A stretch of 64,000 nt of DNA, from positions 2,790,001 through 2,854,000 of the forward strand of contig NZ_JUGR01000001.1 in NCBI RefSeq assembly GCF_000800015.1. Direction: 5' to 3'. The notes under the pieces are model-generated. The model did no database searches. It saw nothing but the letters and a program-made list of their open reading frames with translations, and was not told the DNA's origin. Below are positions 34,179 through 43,197 of this stretch, piece after piece (the first letter of the stretch is position 1; every line of letters starts with the position of its first letter). The stretch is from Terriglobus sp. TAA 43 (lineage in GTDB: Bacteria > Acidobacteriota > Terriglobia > Terriglobales > Acidobacteriaceae). A program made the translations under genes and the position numbers.

Positions 34179-35441
34179 TCAGACGGCGGGAGCGATGTCG
34201 CGTCGGCGTGCCACGCGCGGCAGTGTCCATACCAGCGTTGCTGCGATGATGGGCAGTGTTCCGAAGAGCATGAACACTGGCCGGAACGAGTAATGATCGA
34301 CGAGCCAGCCAGTGCACAGGCTGAAGACCATGCCGCCGAAGCCGGAACCCATGCTGGCAAGTCCCCAGATGGAAGCGACAGCGTTCTTCGGATAAAGATC
34401 ACGCGGAATGGCGAGTACGTTCGCCAGCGCGCCGCTGTAGCCGAAGGTAGCCGTGGAGATCAGAGCGATGCTCAATGCCGCACTGCTGACCATGGCCGCC
34501 GGAAACGCGCAGACCATGCATGCGGAGAAGAACAGAACGCTGATGCGGCGGGCTGTCTGATCGTTGACGCCGCGCTTCATGATCAGCGCGGTCAAGAAGC
34601 CTCCCGCGAGATTGCCGAGGCCCGCGGTCGCAAAGGGAATCCAGCCGATCTTTCCAATCTGCGCCAGCGTGTAGCCGTGGCCCATTTTCAGGTATTGCGG
34701 GAACCAGAAGGTGTAGAAGTACCAGACCGGATCAGCGAAGACCTTGCTCAGAGTGAACTGCCACACAAAGCGGTCCTGAATGAGCGAAAGAACGGAAGGC
34801 GCGGGAACGACCGGTTCTGCAGGATTAACAGGTGGTGTGCGATAGATCAGCAGCCACACGACCATCCAGATGAATCCAAGAACGCCAACGATGGCGAATG
34901 ATGCTTTCCACCCGAAGCTGATGGCACACCACGCGAGCAGCGGTGGCGCGAGCATGGCTCCAATGGCCGCGCCGCTATTGAAGATTCCTGAAGCAAGAGA
35001 GCGCTCACGTGCAGGGAACCATTCGCCAATGACTTTTACGCCTGCGGGATAGTTGCCCGCCTCGCCCATGCCCAGCAGAAAGCGATAGATGCCGAGCGAG
35101 AATGCACCGGTGGTCAAGCTGGTGAGAATCTCTGCGGCAGACCAGAAAGCAATGGTCAATGAATAACCTTTGCGACTGCCGAGACGATCCAACAGCGGTC
35201 CGGAGATGCCGTTCATGATGGTGTACGCCAGCATGAACGCAAAGATGATCTGGCTGTACGTGCCTGCGGAGATGTGGAACTGATCGAGCAGGACCGGCGC
35301 CATGACAGAGAGTGTCTGTCGATCGAGATAGTTGATAACCGTAGCGAAAAACGTCATCGCCAGCATGGCCCAGCGCATGCGGCTGAGCGTGAATGTGGCG
35401 TTTGTTTCCGCAGACGGATTCGTTATAGCTGAGGTGCTCAT
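34179..35441 (-). CDS. MFS transporter, hexuronate (ExuT)-like
   Basis: A 420-residue, about 12-helix major facilitator of the anion:cation symporter type. RWAMLAMTFFATVINYLDRQTLSVMAP, RFLLGMGEAGNYPAGVKVIGEWFPARERS and FNSGAAIGAMLAPPLLAW are typical of hexuronate/glucarate transporters. It probably imports an acidic sugar made in the periplasm. Its start overlaps the end of the exported TIM-barrel gene by 4 bp (ATGA). It is the only inner-membrane sugar transporter in the window and the last gene of the LacI-controlled unit from 38826. Confidence 0.88.
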   Translation of the reverse strand: MSTSAITNPSAETNATFTLSRMRWAMLAMTFFATVINYLDRQTLSVMAPVLLDQFHISAGTYSQIIFAFMLAYTIMNGISGPLLDRLGSRKGYSLTIAFWSAAEILTSLTTGAFSLGIYRFLLGMGEAGNYPAGVKVIGEWFPARERSLASGIFNSGAAIGAMLAPPLLAWCAISFGWKASFAIVGVLGFIWMVVWLLIYRTPPVNPAEPVVPAPSVLSLIQDRFVWQFTLSKVFADPVWYFYTFWFPQYLKMGHGYTLAQIGKIGWIPFATAGLGNLAGGFLTALIMKRGVNDQTARRISVLFFSACMVCAFPAAMVSSAALSIALISTATFGYSGALANVLAIPRDLYPKNAVASIWGLASMGSGFGGMVFSLCTGWLVDHYSFRPVFMLFGTLPIIAATLVWTLPRVARRRDIAPAV

Positions 35442-36481
35442 GCGAGTCCCTGCTTTGCAAGGTGCGTGCGCACGGCTTGCAAATCCTTCTTCATCGTTGC
35501 AAGCACTTGTTCGCGAGGAAGCGTGAGTGTGGTCTTGCCGTTTTCTGCGCCGCCCAGCGGATATTCAAAGTGCAGTTGCAGCGGACCGTTGAAGTTCTGC
35601 GTCTTCACGATGCCGAGGAACTGATCGAAGTGCACCATGCCTTCGTTGATGGGGCACCAGTGCGGTACGAACACGCCGGTAGCGCCGAGACTCTTGTCAT
35701 AAGGATCGGCGTGCGTGTTGCTCTTTTCATTGCGCGCCCACAGGAAGTCCTTCAGCGCGATGCCGCGCATCCAGTCTGCGGAGAGCTTGCTGGTGCAGAT
35801 CCATCCGCCGTAACCGCCTTCCACGGTGGCGTGGCCAATGTCGTAGTTGAAGCCAAACCATTTCGGATCGATTCCGCGGAACATCTCCCATAGGTCCCAG
35901 ATGGTTGCGCCAATGGCTTCCGGGCCGGAGTGTGTGTGATACATCGCAGCAACGCCGTTCTTCTGGCTAAGGTCTGCAAGTGCTCGTACGCCGGGGCGCA
36001 TTGCATCCAGCTGCGCCACGATGGGCTTGTTCGTTTCATACTTCAGGCCGCCCCAGCGATAGTGATGAATACCTTCACCAGCAGCGGCTTCCAGAATCTT
36101 CTTCGCCATCGGCATGGTGGCGGGCGTGATCTCCGTGCTGACCATGGAGACTTCCAATCCGGCTTTGCGTACGGCGGCAACGGCTTTCGGCAGATCAGTG
36201 GTGACGTTCTCCGGTAGCACGTGGCCTTCCGCGCGCACCGTCATGTCGATAGCGTCAAAGCCCATATCCTTGGCGGCAATCGCAGCTTCTCCAATGGGCA
36301 TGAACTGCAGATGCTTGGAGAAGATGGATACCTTCAACGGGCCGGCCGGTGGCGCAGGTGTGATGTTGCGTGTGGATTCCGCACGCATCGTTGTTGATCC
36401 AAAAGCCTGTGCTGCGCCCGCCATGGCCGCGCCCAGCAGAAGCGATCGGCGTGACATTCCCCATTCTGTTTCGTTCTGCAT
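35438..36481 (-). CDS. Tat-exported TIM-barrel sugar isomerase (LacI regulon)
   Basis: A 347-residue xylose-isomerase-like barrel with a twin-arginine signal (MSRRSLLLGAAMAGAAQAFG after eight residues). Metal-site motifs include EVSMVSTEITP, YHTHSGPE, NYDIGHATVEGG and HFEYPLGG. The ATG at 36481 has GAGGTAA in front; ATG 36457 is possible. It lies between the quinoprotein gene (5-bp gap) and the transporter gene (4-bp overlap), so periplasmic oxidation, isomerisation and uptake are encoded in order. Reaction unknown. Confidence 0.87.
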   Translation of the reverse strand: MQNETEWGMSRRSLLLGAAMAGAAQAFGSTTMRAESTRNITPAPPAGPLKVSIFSKHLQFMPIGEAAIAAKDMGFDAIDMTVRAEGHVLPENVTTDLPKAVAAVRKAGLEVSMVSTEITPATMPMAKKILEAAAGEGIHHYRWGGLKYETNKPIVAQLDAMRPGVRALADLSQKNGVAAMYHTHSGPEAIGATIWDLWEMFRGIDPKWFGFNYDIGHATVEGGYGGWICTSKLSADWMRGIALKDFLWARNEKSNTHADPYDKSLGATGVFVPHWCPINEGMVHFDQFLGIVKTQNFNGPLQLHFEYPLGGAENGKTTLTLPREQVLATMKKDLQAVRTHLAKQGLA

Positions 36482-36486
36482 GTGCG

Positions 36487-38826
36487 TTACCTCTTTGCGG
36501 TCGATGTTGTGGTTGAGGGCAGTGCAAAGGTCAGCAGCGTTGACCCTGCCGTGACGGAGACGTATTGCTTGCCGTCAACGGCGTAGGTCATCGGCGGGCC
36601 TTTCATGCCCACGTTGGTGTCGTAATGCCAAAGAATCTTTCCGGTCTTCTCATCGGCGGCACAGAATGCGCCGTTGGGATCGGCGTAGAAGACAAGTCCT
36701 CCTGCGGTAGCGATCACGCCGGACCATGTCTTCAGAACAAGCGCGCCGGGCTGTGCAATCTCCCATTTGGTTTCGGCAGTTTCAATGTCGATCGCGCGTA
36801 CGAAGCGCTGCTGCAACCCCTGTGCTGCAGGCGTGCCGGGCGCAGCCTTGGGATCGCCACAAGCCTCAATCGTCATCATGTAATACCAATGCGTGGTGGG
36901 GCTGAATGCGGTGGATGTCCAGTTGGCGCCGTTGTCCGGGCAATTGCGCTGCTTGGTTGGCATGGTGGAGGGCAGCGACTTGTTGAGGATGGGGCGGCCA
37001 TTCGCGTCGATGCCGGTTGCCCAGTTGATGCGCTTCAGGAATGGCTTCGCTTCCAACAGTTTGCCGTTGGTGCGATCGAAGACGTAGAAGAATCCGTTGC
37101 GATCCGCGTGCAGCAACAGTTTGCGTGGCTGACCCTGGAATGTTGTGTTGACGAGGACGGGTGGTTCCACGGCATCACGATCCGCAAGATCATGAGGCGT
37201 GAACTGGAAGTACCACTTCACTTTGCCGTCGTGCGGATTCATCGCGAGGATGCTGTTGGTGTACAGGTTGTCGCCGGGGCGCGTGCGGTCGTCGGAGTCA
37301 GGCCACGGATTGCCGGTGGGCCAGAACAGCGTGTCGGTTTCGGGATCGTAGGAGCCGTGCAGCCAGGTGGATCCGCCGCCCAGCTTGGGCCACTCCGGTC
37401 CCCATGATTCCAGTCCGGGTTCGCCGGGGCCTGGCAGAGTCCAGTGTCGCCACAGTTTCTTGCCCGTCTCTGCGTCGTAGCAGATGATGAAGCCGCGAAT
37501 GCCCCAGTCACCGCCGGAGACGCCGCCGATGACGGTGTCGTTCAGAATCATGGGCGCTACGGTGGAACCGTACTTCATCTTCTCTTCCGGCATGGTCTGT
37601 TCCCACACAGGCTTGCCGGTGACGCGGTTCAGGGCGATAAGATGCGCGTTGTCTGTGGTGATGTACACCTTGTCGCGGAACACGGCAGCACCGCGATTCG
37701 TGCCCACGGATGCATCGCCCACAAGGCCCGATGTGGGCGGGCGGAACCATGTCCAGATGGTGCGACCCGTTTTTGCATCCAGCGCACTCACGCGGTTTTG
37801 GCCGGAGAAGTACATGATGTCGCCCACGACGATGGGCGTGGCTTCAAGGCCTAGCTGCGGCATGGGTGCAATCCACTTCAGCATGAGCTGGCTGACGTTG
37901 CTGCGATCGATGCTCGTGAGATCGCTGTAGCGATTGGCGTTGAGCTTGCCGTTGTACGAAGGCCATTCGCCCTTGCGCGGATGCAGGATTTCGTTGAACT
38001 CAATGATGCTGGCACCGGGTGTGATGACCGCGTTCTTCTCCGGCATGGGGCCATCCACGCCGGTCAGGCTGCCGAGGTATGCTGTGAGATCGTCCATCTG
38101 CTTTTCGGGCAGTGTGAGCGGCTTCATCGCGGCATGGTCGTCGACAGTTAGTTTTGTTACCTGCGAGAGCGGCAGCAGATGGATCGTGCCGCCATCTTTG
38201 TCCTGCAGATGAATGTCGTAGTTGGTGCGATTGCGCAAATAACCGTGCAGCGTCTTGCCGCCGATAATTGCGGTGGCCAGTTCGTAACCGGGCGTGATGT
38301 GCAAATCCGGCGCGGTGAGCGCAGCGCGGATCGACGGTACGCTCATATGCGATCCAACGTCGGAAAGGTCGGGTCCTGTTGCGGAACCCACACCGCGCAC
38401 CATGTGGCACGTGCTGCACTTGCCGTCGTTCCAGAAAAACTGCTTGCCCGCATCTGCGTTGCCGACGGCGGCGCTTTCCGCTGCGGTTACGTTCAGCGAA
38501 CGGACGTACGCGGCAAGGTCATCAATGTCTGCGGATGGCATGCTGCCGAAAGGAGGCATGCCCTGGGCGGGAAATCCCGCCGCAATGATGCTGTGAATGC
38601 GGGCAATGTCTTTGCCGCGAAGGTCGGGATTGTCGGCCAGCTTTGGCGCGTGCTCTGTTCCGCTGCCGTCTGTCCCATGGCAGCCAACACAGAAATTGTT
38701 GTACTTGGCTTTGCCGGATGTGGCGGAGGGCGTTTGTGCGGGCAGCGCTACGGCCGCGGCGCACAGCAGAACAGCAGCCAGAGTGCGGGTTGCGGAATGG
38801 ACGAAGCTGGTTTGTGTTCGATTCAT
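36487..38826 (-). CDS. PQQ dehydrogenase with two N-terminal cytochrome c domains
   Basis: A 779-residue fusion: signal peptide to about ALPAQ (31), first cytochrome domain with CVGCH at 46-50 (MPPFGSMPS likely holds the axial Met), second with CSTCH at 137-141, then a complete PQQ propeller (WPSYNGKLNANRYSDL onward). It should oxidise a sugar or alcohol in the periplasm and pass electrons through its own haems. A LacI operator lies 91 bp upstream. It heads the unit containing the TIM-barrel and MFS genes. Confidence 0.92.
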   Translation of the reverse strand: MNRTQTSFVHSATRTLAAVLLCAAAVALPAQTPSATSGKAKYNNFCVGCHGTDGSGTEHAPKLADNPDLRGKDIARIHSIIAAGFPAQGMPPFGSMPSADIDDLAAYVRSLNVTAAESAAVGNADAGKQFFWNDGKCSTCHMVRGVGSATGPDLSDVGSHMSVPSIRAALTAPDLHITPGYELATAIIGGKTLHGYLRNRTNYDIHLQDKDGGTIHLLPLSQVTKLTVDDHAAMKPLTLPEKQMDDLTAYLGSLTGVDGPMPEKNAVITPGASIIEFNEILHPRKGEWPSYNGKLNANRYSDLTSIDRSNVSQLMLKWIAPMPQLGLEATPIVVGDIMYFSGQNRVSALDAKTGRTIWTWFRPPTSGLVGDASVGTNRGAAVFRDKVYITTDNAHLIALNRVTGKPVWEQTMPEEKMKYGSTVAPMILNDTVIGGVSGGDWGIRGFIICYDAETGKKLWRHWTLPGPGEPGLESWGPEWPKLGGGSTWLHGSYDPETDTLFWPTGNPWPDSDDRTRPGDNLYTNSILAMNPHDGKVKWYFQFTPHDLADRDAVEPPVLVNTTFQGQPRKLLLHADRNGFFYVFDRTNGKLLEAKPFLKRINWATGIDANGRPILNKSLPSTMPTKQRNCPDNGANWTSTAFSPTTHWYYMMTIEACGDPKAAPGTPAAQGLQQRFVRAIDIETAETKWEIAQPGALVLKTWSGVIATAGGLVFYADPNGAFCAADEKTGKILWHYDTNVGMKGPPMTYAVDGKQYVSVTAGSTLLTFALPSTTTSTAKR

Positions 38827-38916
38827 GTTCTGCGGTCATCCAGCCTCGAACCGCCCCTGAAAGGGCCGGCCCGCGTCCGTATTCTCCTGTAGAGGTTTCG
38901 CGCTGGTTCGTTGCGT

Positions 38917-39035
38917 CGGAAACGCTTCCGAGGAATCTTCAGCCAAGCATCTCGCGGCTGTCAACCTCCGTATTGCGACATCGGATACCCTCGCGCTTCG
39001 CGGCGCAGCGGTGATAGCTTTGTAAGCGCTTCCGA
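38917..39035. promoter_or_regulatory. Two LacI-type operators between the PQQ gene and an SDR gene
   Basis: CGGAAACGCTTCCG at 38917-38930 is identical to the site at 33238. TGTAAGCGCTTCCGA at 39021-39035 is a weaker match with the same centre. They lie 91 bp from the PQQ gene start and about 35 bp from the SDR start, the same geometry as at 33154-33305. Confidence 0.8.
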
Positions 39036-39069
39036 AAATACAGAATGCAGACGGGAATAAGGAGCTGGA

Positions 39070-39798
39070 ATGGCGGAGTCGCTTCAGGGAAAAGTGGTGC
39101 TGGTGGTGGGAGCTTCCAGCGGTATTGGGCGGGCCACCGCGGAACTTGCCGCACGCGAGGGCGCAGTGGTGGTGGCCGTGGCACGGCGTGAAGACAGGCT
39201 GATTGCCATGAAGCAGCAGCTTGCTTCAGATGGGGTCACACTGCACACGCGCAAAGCCGATGTCACGCAGTTGGAAGAGATGCAGGCGATGGTTGAGGAC
39301 GTTGAGAAGACCGTCGGGAGCATTGCGATTGCGGTGTATGCAAGCGGCACCAATACGCCGGAGCGTGCCATGAAAGTGATGCCGCCTGCGGTGTGGAATG
39401 AAGTTTTAGACGTCAACCTGACCGGCGCATTCCACTTGGCGCACGTCGTGCTGCCGGGCATGCGTAACGCGGGTGCTGGCCATATCGTGTTCGTCTCGTC
39501 GACCGCCGGAGCCATTGCCGATCTTTCTGGAGCGGCGTATCAGGCGTCGAAGCGCGGTGTTCTGGGGCTGGCTCATGCTATCCGGCTTGAGGAGCGCATG
39601 AACGGCATTCGCACGTGCTGCATCATGCCGGGGCTGACGAATACAGAGCTGGTGGAGAAGCGGCCAGAAAAGCTGTCTGCGGACACACTGGAAAAAGCAT
39701 TGCAGCCGAGGGATGTGGCGGAGACGATTGTCCACGTGATGAAGACGCCTGCTCATGTCACCATCACGGAATTGTTGATGGTTCCATCGCAGGCGTAG
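39070..39798 (+). CDS. SDR oxidoreductase (LacI regulon)
   Basis: A 242-residue SDR: GASSGIGRATAELA loop, catalytic Ser in VSSTAGAI, YQASK, and RTCCIMPGLTNTELV, a C-terminal layout like the YdfG/3-hydroxy-acid dehydrogenase branch. Cytosolic NAD(P)-dependent oxidoreductase. AGGAG precedes the ATG. It diverges from the PQQ fusion gene with an operator about 35 bp upstream, so LacI control is likely. It is a different subfamily from the SDR at 33343; the two may catalyse successive steps. Confidence 0.89.
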   Translation: MAESLQGKVVLVVGASSGIGRATAELAAREGAVVVAVARREDRLIAMKQQLASDGVTLHTRKADVTQLEEMQAMVEDVEKTVGSIAIAVYASGTNTPERAMKVMPPAVWNEVLDVNLTGAFHLAHVVLPGMRNAGAGHIVFVSSTAGAIADLSGAAYQASKRGVLGLAHAIRLEERMNGIRTCCIMPGLTNTELVEKRPEKLSADTLEKALQPRDVAETIVHVMKTPAHVTITELLMVPSQA

Positions 39799-39818
39799 TC
39801 GATCTGAGTAAGTAGATG

Positions 39819-39845
39819 AAAAGCCCTGGATTATCCGGGGCTTTT
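39819..39845. terminator. Bidirectional terminator between SDR and lacI-family genes
   Basis: A 12-bp stem with one G-T wobble (39819-39830 with 39834-39845) is flanked by an A-run and a T-run. It sits between converging genes. Confidence 0.85.
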
Positions 39846-39850
39846 AGCTT

Positions 39851-40882
39851 TTACTTGGTGAGTTTTGCAACCGATGAACGTTCCACCAGCTCTACATCCA
39901 CTACGCGATGGATGGGGGCCTTCGAGCCACTGCTGAGTAGCTGCTGCACAATCTCAACCGCTGCGCGGCCGACTTCATACTTCGGCTGGCGAACTGTGGT
40001 GAGCGGCGGGAAGGTCATGGCGGACAGCTCCACATCGTCAAAGCCGATGAGTGAGATATCGCGTGGGATACGTACGCCTGCTTCGATCGCGGCACGCATT
40101 ACGCCAAATGCCATGGCATCGTTGCCGGTGGCAATGGCGGTTTCGCCGTTGAGATTGCGGAAGATTTCAATCGCCGCTTCGTAGCCACCCTGCATGGTGT
40201 TGAGGGTGTGGATGGTGTTCACACGCGCGCCACGCTGCGCTTCCATAGCCTTCACAAATGCGGTGGAGCGGCGTGACAGGTTGGCATGTTTCTTAGGGCC
40301 GGTGAGGTTGATTACCTTGCGATGGCCGTTGCGCAGAAGGCATTCTGCAGCTAGTCGTCCGCCCTTGTCGTTATCCGCGTTCACGGTCGAGAACGTGGTG
40401 TCGCGCCCAGGACGATTCAGCAACACAATCGGCACGCCCGCTGCGGCAATCTTCTGCTGATCTTCGCGCGAAAGCGTTGCGACGGAGTTCATGATGATGG
40501 CCTCCGCACGCTTATCCAGCAGCGAGTTCACAGACTTCATCTGGCGCTCTGCGTTCAGGTCGCTGTTGCACAGCATTACATCGCGGCCGGATTCCAGCGC
40601 GGCATCTTCCACACCACGCGCCACTTCCGCGAAGTAGGAATTACGGATATCGCTGACGATGAGGCCCACCATGTCTGACCGACCCGTTACCAGTCCGCGC
40701 GCAAAGCGGTTGGGCTTGTAGTGCAGTTGTTCCGCAATGCGCTGCACGCGCGCCTTGGTTTCCGGGTGCACGCCGTAGGCATCGTTCAGGGAGCGCGATG
40801 CGGTTGCAATGGTGACGCCTGCGGCCTCTGCCACCGCCTGCAGTGTCACGCCGCCTGTTCCCGGATTTCCGTTCTTCACCAT
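39851..40882 (-). CDS. LacI-family transcriptional repressor
   Basis: A 343-residue regulator. The helix-turn-helix VTLQAVAEAAGVTIATASRSLN (about 12-33) and hinge YKPNRFARGL are followed by a periplasmic-binding-like sensor domain (GLIVSDIRNSYFAEVARGVED; GFDDVELSAMTFPPLTTVRQP). LacI hinge helices favour a central CpG, as found in the six local sites. I use ATG 40882. Its own upstream region holds a long perfect palindrome (40996-41023), implying autoregulation. The effector is probably the sugar used by the surrounding genes. Confidence 0.93.
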   Translation of the reverse strand: MVKNGNPGTGGVTLQAVAEAAGVTIATASRSLNDAYGVHPETKARVQRIAEQLHYKPNRFARGLVTGRSDMVGLIVSDIRNSYFAEVARGVEDAALESGRDVMLCNSDLNAERQMKSVNSLLDKRAEAIIMNSVATLSREDQQKIAAAGVPIVLLNRPGRDTTFSTVNADNDKGGRLAAECLLRNGHRKVINLTGPKKHANLSRRSTAFVKAMEAQRGARVNTIHTLNTMQGGYEAAIEIFRNLNGETAIATGNDAMAFGVMRAAIEAGVRIPRDISLIGFDDVELSAMTFPPLTTVRQPKYEVGRAAVEIVQQLLSSGSKAPIHRVVDVELVERSSVAKLTK

Positions 40883-40995
40883 CAATCACGTGTGCCGGAT
40901 GAAATTACCTTCGCAAACCGGCGGCTTCCTGTCTTTAGTTTTTGAGTCGGCGCAAATTTTCCGTAGGCGCCACGGACAAACAATACCCGAAGAAC

Positions 40996-41023
40996 GCTTT
41001 TTCGGAAAGGTTTCCGAAAAAGC
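40996..41023. promoter_or_regulatory. Operator palindrome upstream of the lacI-family gene
   Basis: A perfect inverted repeat of 13 bp arms around a GG centre. Its core CGGAAAGGTTTCCG (41003-41016) matches the regulon motif except at the centre (GG instead of CG). It lies 114 bp upstream of the regulator's ATG. Confidence 0.75.
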
Positions 41024-41082
41024 ATAACTTAAGAATGTGTCCACTTTGTAACTTTGTCAGACGGGGAAATCGCCGCTGCGTT

Positions 41083-42216
41083 CTACCTGGCAATCCGTTC
41101 CCCGCGAAGTTTTCTCATCGTGTCTAAATAAAACGACAGGTTGTGCACGGAGCCCAGCGTTGCAGCCAACGGTTCGCCCGTGTGGAACAGGTGGCGGAGA
41201 TAGGCTCGCGAATAACGACGGCAAACCGGGCAATGGCACTCAGGGTCTGCGGGGCCGTGATCTTCACTGAATTTCTTCCCACGAATGTTCAAGCGCCCTT
41301 CGCTTGTGAACAGCAGGGCATGGCGCGCGGCGCGTGTGGGCAGCACGCAATCCATCTGGTCCACGCCCATCTGAGCGTATTCCACAATCTCGTCGGGATA
41401 GCCCACGCCCATCACATAACGCGGCTTGTCCTTGGGTAGCAGTTCCAGCGTATGAGCAATGATCTCGCGGGTGATTTCACGCGGTTCGCCTACAGCAAGA
41501 CCGCCAATAGCGTAGCCATCGAAACCTTCGCCGTTGGGCGCGCGCATCTCCAGCAGGCGATTCGCGCTTTCCGTGCGCAGGTCTTTGTACATGCCACCCT
41601 GCACAATTCCGTAGAGGTTTTGCCGCTGGCCCAGTTCGTTGAACCATGGAACGTTCTGGCAATGCGAATGAAAGTGATCCAGCGAGCGTTGCGCCCATGC
41701 ATGCGTTAGCGCCATGCTGTCGCGGGTGCGTTCGTATGTGGCGGGGTGTTCTGTGCACTCATCGAAGGCCATGATGATGTCCGCGCCCAGCGCAATCTGC
41801 ACATCAATGGAGTGTTCCGGTGAGAAGAAATGTTTGGAACCATCCAGGTGCGAGCGGAACTCCACACCTTCGGAGGTGATCTTGCGTAACGCGGCGAGCG
41901 AAAAGACCTGGAATCCGCCGCTGTCTGTCAGCATGGGGCGATTCCAGCTCATGAACTTGTGCACACCGCCCGCGTTGCGAATCAGCTCGTGGCCTGGGCG
42001 CAGATACAGGTGATAGGTGTTTGCCAGAATGATTTCGGCACCGCGGCCATCGTCGCCCAGGGTTTCCAGAGTGTCCTGTGGCACTGCTTTTACTGACGCT
42101 GCTGTGCCCACAGGCATGAAGACAGGGGTTTCCACGCTGCCGTGGGGAAGGTGCAGCGTGGCGCGGCGCATGGAGTTTTCCGTGCGATGGATTTCAAAAC
42201 GAAGAGACATCTGCAT
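41083..42216 (-). CDS. tgt: tRNA-guanine transglycosylase
   Basis: A 377-residue bacterial Tgt, which exchanges guanine 34 for preQ1 in tRNAs with GUN anticodons. The catalytic region TDSGGFQVFSL and GGSVG-type equivalent GGLAVGEP are present, as is the zinc site CHCPVCRRYSRAYLRHLFH near the C-terminus. The start is ATG 42216 (MQMSLRFEIHR); an ATG two codons later is possible, and the longer frame runs through a terminator hairpin. Cytosolic housekeeping gene. Confidence 0.96.
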   Translation of the reverse strand: MQMSLRFEIHRTENSMRRATLHLPHGSVETPVFMPVGTAASVKAVPQDTLETLGDDGRGAEIILANTYHLYLRPGHELIRNAGGVHKFMSWNRPMLTDSGGFQVFSLAALRKITSEGVEFRSHLDGSKHFFSPEHSIDVQIALGADIIMAFDECTEHPATYERTRDSMALTHAWAQRSLDHFHSHCQNVPWFNELGQRQNLYGIVQGGMYKDLRTESANRLLEMRAPNGEGFDGYAIGGLAVGEPREITREIIAHTLELLPKDKPRYVMGVGYPDEIVEYAQMGVDQMDCVLPTRAARHALLFTSEGRLNIRGKKFSEDHGPADPECHCPVCRRYSRAYLRHLFHTGEPLAATLGSVHNLSFYLDTMRKLRGERIAR

Positions 42217-42224
42217 TTGATTGT

Positions 42225-42265
42225 AAAAAACGATGGGCGGCACCGCGCAGATAGCAGTGCCGCCC
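42225..42265 (-). terminator. Terminator of the minus-strand SDR gene
   Basis: GTGCCGCCC (42257-42265) pairs with GGGCGGCAC (42235-42243). On the minus strand a T-run follows, read from the A-run near 42225. It lies between the SDR gene and tgt. Confidence 0.65.
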
Positions 42266-42318
42266 ACCTCAATCTCTGCGTTAGCTCGGAGGGTTAAGCG
42301 CAGAGAAACCTGTTGTTT

Positions 42319-43068
42319 TTAGCGTGCGCCGCCGGAGACCTTAACGATCTGGCCGGTTACCCAGCGTGCATCGTCTGTGGCGAAGAAGGTGGTGGCTGAG
42401 GCGATATCATTCGGCTGGCCCACACGGCCAAGCGGCGTCTCTTCCACTGCCTTGGCTTCAAACGGGCTGCCGATGAAGCCCTTGCTGACGGCGCCTTCGG
42501 TCACGACCATACCCGGGCTGACGCTGTTCACGCGGATATTCTTCGGTCCCAGTTCCTTCGAGAGCGACAGCGTGATGGTGTCTACTGCGCCCTTGGTTGC
42601 GCTGTAGACAGACAGCGCGGCAGGTGCCAGCGTGGCCACAACCGAGCTGATGTTGACGATCGATCCGCCTTCGGCCGGAAAGTGCGGCACGGCGGCCTGC
42701 GTGGTGAGCAGAAGGCCGAGCACGTTCAGATCAAAATGGCTGCGATAGTGTTCTACGGTGATGGCTTCCAGGGGAGCGGGATCAAAGATACCGGCGTTGT
42801 TCACCAGCACATCGATCTTGCCGTACGCCTTTACCGTTTCATCGATCAGCTTGCCGATCTCTTCCGGCTTGGCAACGTTCGCACCTACTGCGATTGCCTT
42901 GCCGCCAGCCTTGGTGATGCGTTCCACCACGGCGTCCGCGCCAGCCTTCGACGAAGCGTAGTTCACGACGACCGAGGCACCATTTGCTGCCAAATCTTCT
43001 GCGATAGCCGCGCCAATTCCCTTGGATGCGCCGGTTACCAATGCAACTTTTCCGCTGAGCTTACCCAT
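42319..43068 (-). CDS. SDR oxidoreductase (FabG-like) paired with an ArsR regulator
   Basis: A 249-residue classical SDR: TGASKGIGAAIAEDLA, NNAGIFDP, catalytic Ser in INISSVVA, YSATK, and the ending VTGQIVKVSGGAR. Cytosolic NAD(P)-dependent; substrate unknown. The start is ATG 43068 after AAGGATC. An ArsR-type regulator gene lies just upstream on the same strand, and a 6-bp inverted repeat sits 35 bp from this start, so regulation by that protein is likely. Confidence 0.9.
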   Translation of the reverse strand: MGKLSGKVALVTGASKGIGAAIAEDLAANGASVVVNYASSKAGADAVVERITKAGGKAIAVGANVAKPEEIGKLIDETVKAYGKIDVLVNNAGIFDPAPLEAITVEHYRSHFDLNVLGLLLTTQAAVPHFPAEGGSIVNISSVVATLAPAALSVYSATKGAVDTITLSLSKELGPKNIRVNSVSPGMVVTEGAVSKGFIGSPFEAKAVEETPLGRVGQPNDIASATTFFATDDARWVTGQIVKVSGGAR

Positions 43069-43102
43069 GATCCTTAGATCCTCCCGAAGCGTCTCGCTTC
43101 GA

Positions 43103-43124
43103 CATTTCAATGACTATCGAAATG
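43103..43124. promoter_or_regulatory. Candidate ArsR-family operator
   Basis: CATTTC-N10-GAAATG is a perfect 6-bp inverted repeat between the ArsR-type gene and the SDR gene. Its length and spacing fit a winged-helix dimer site. Assigned by position only. Confidence 0.5.
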
Positions 43125-43197
43125 ATTGCGCTGGACAGGGAAAGGATTCAGGAAACATTTTGATGCCTGTGAAAATGTAATAAACAGGCGTTCCAGA

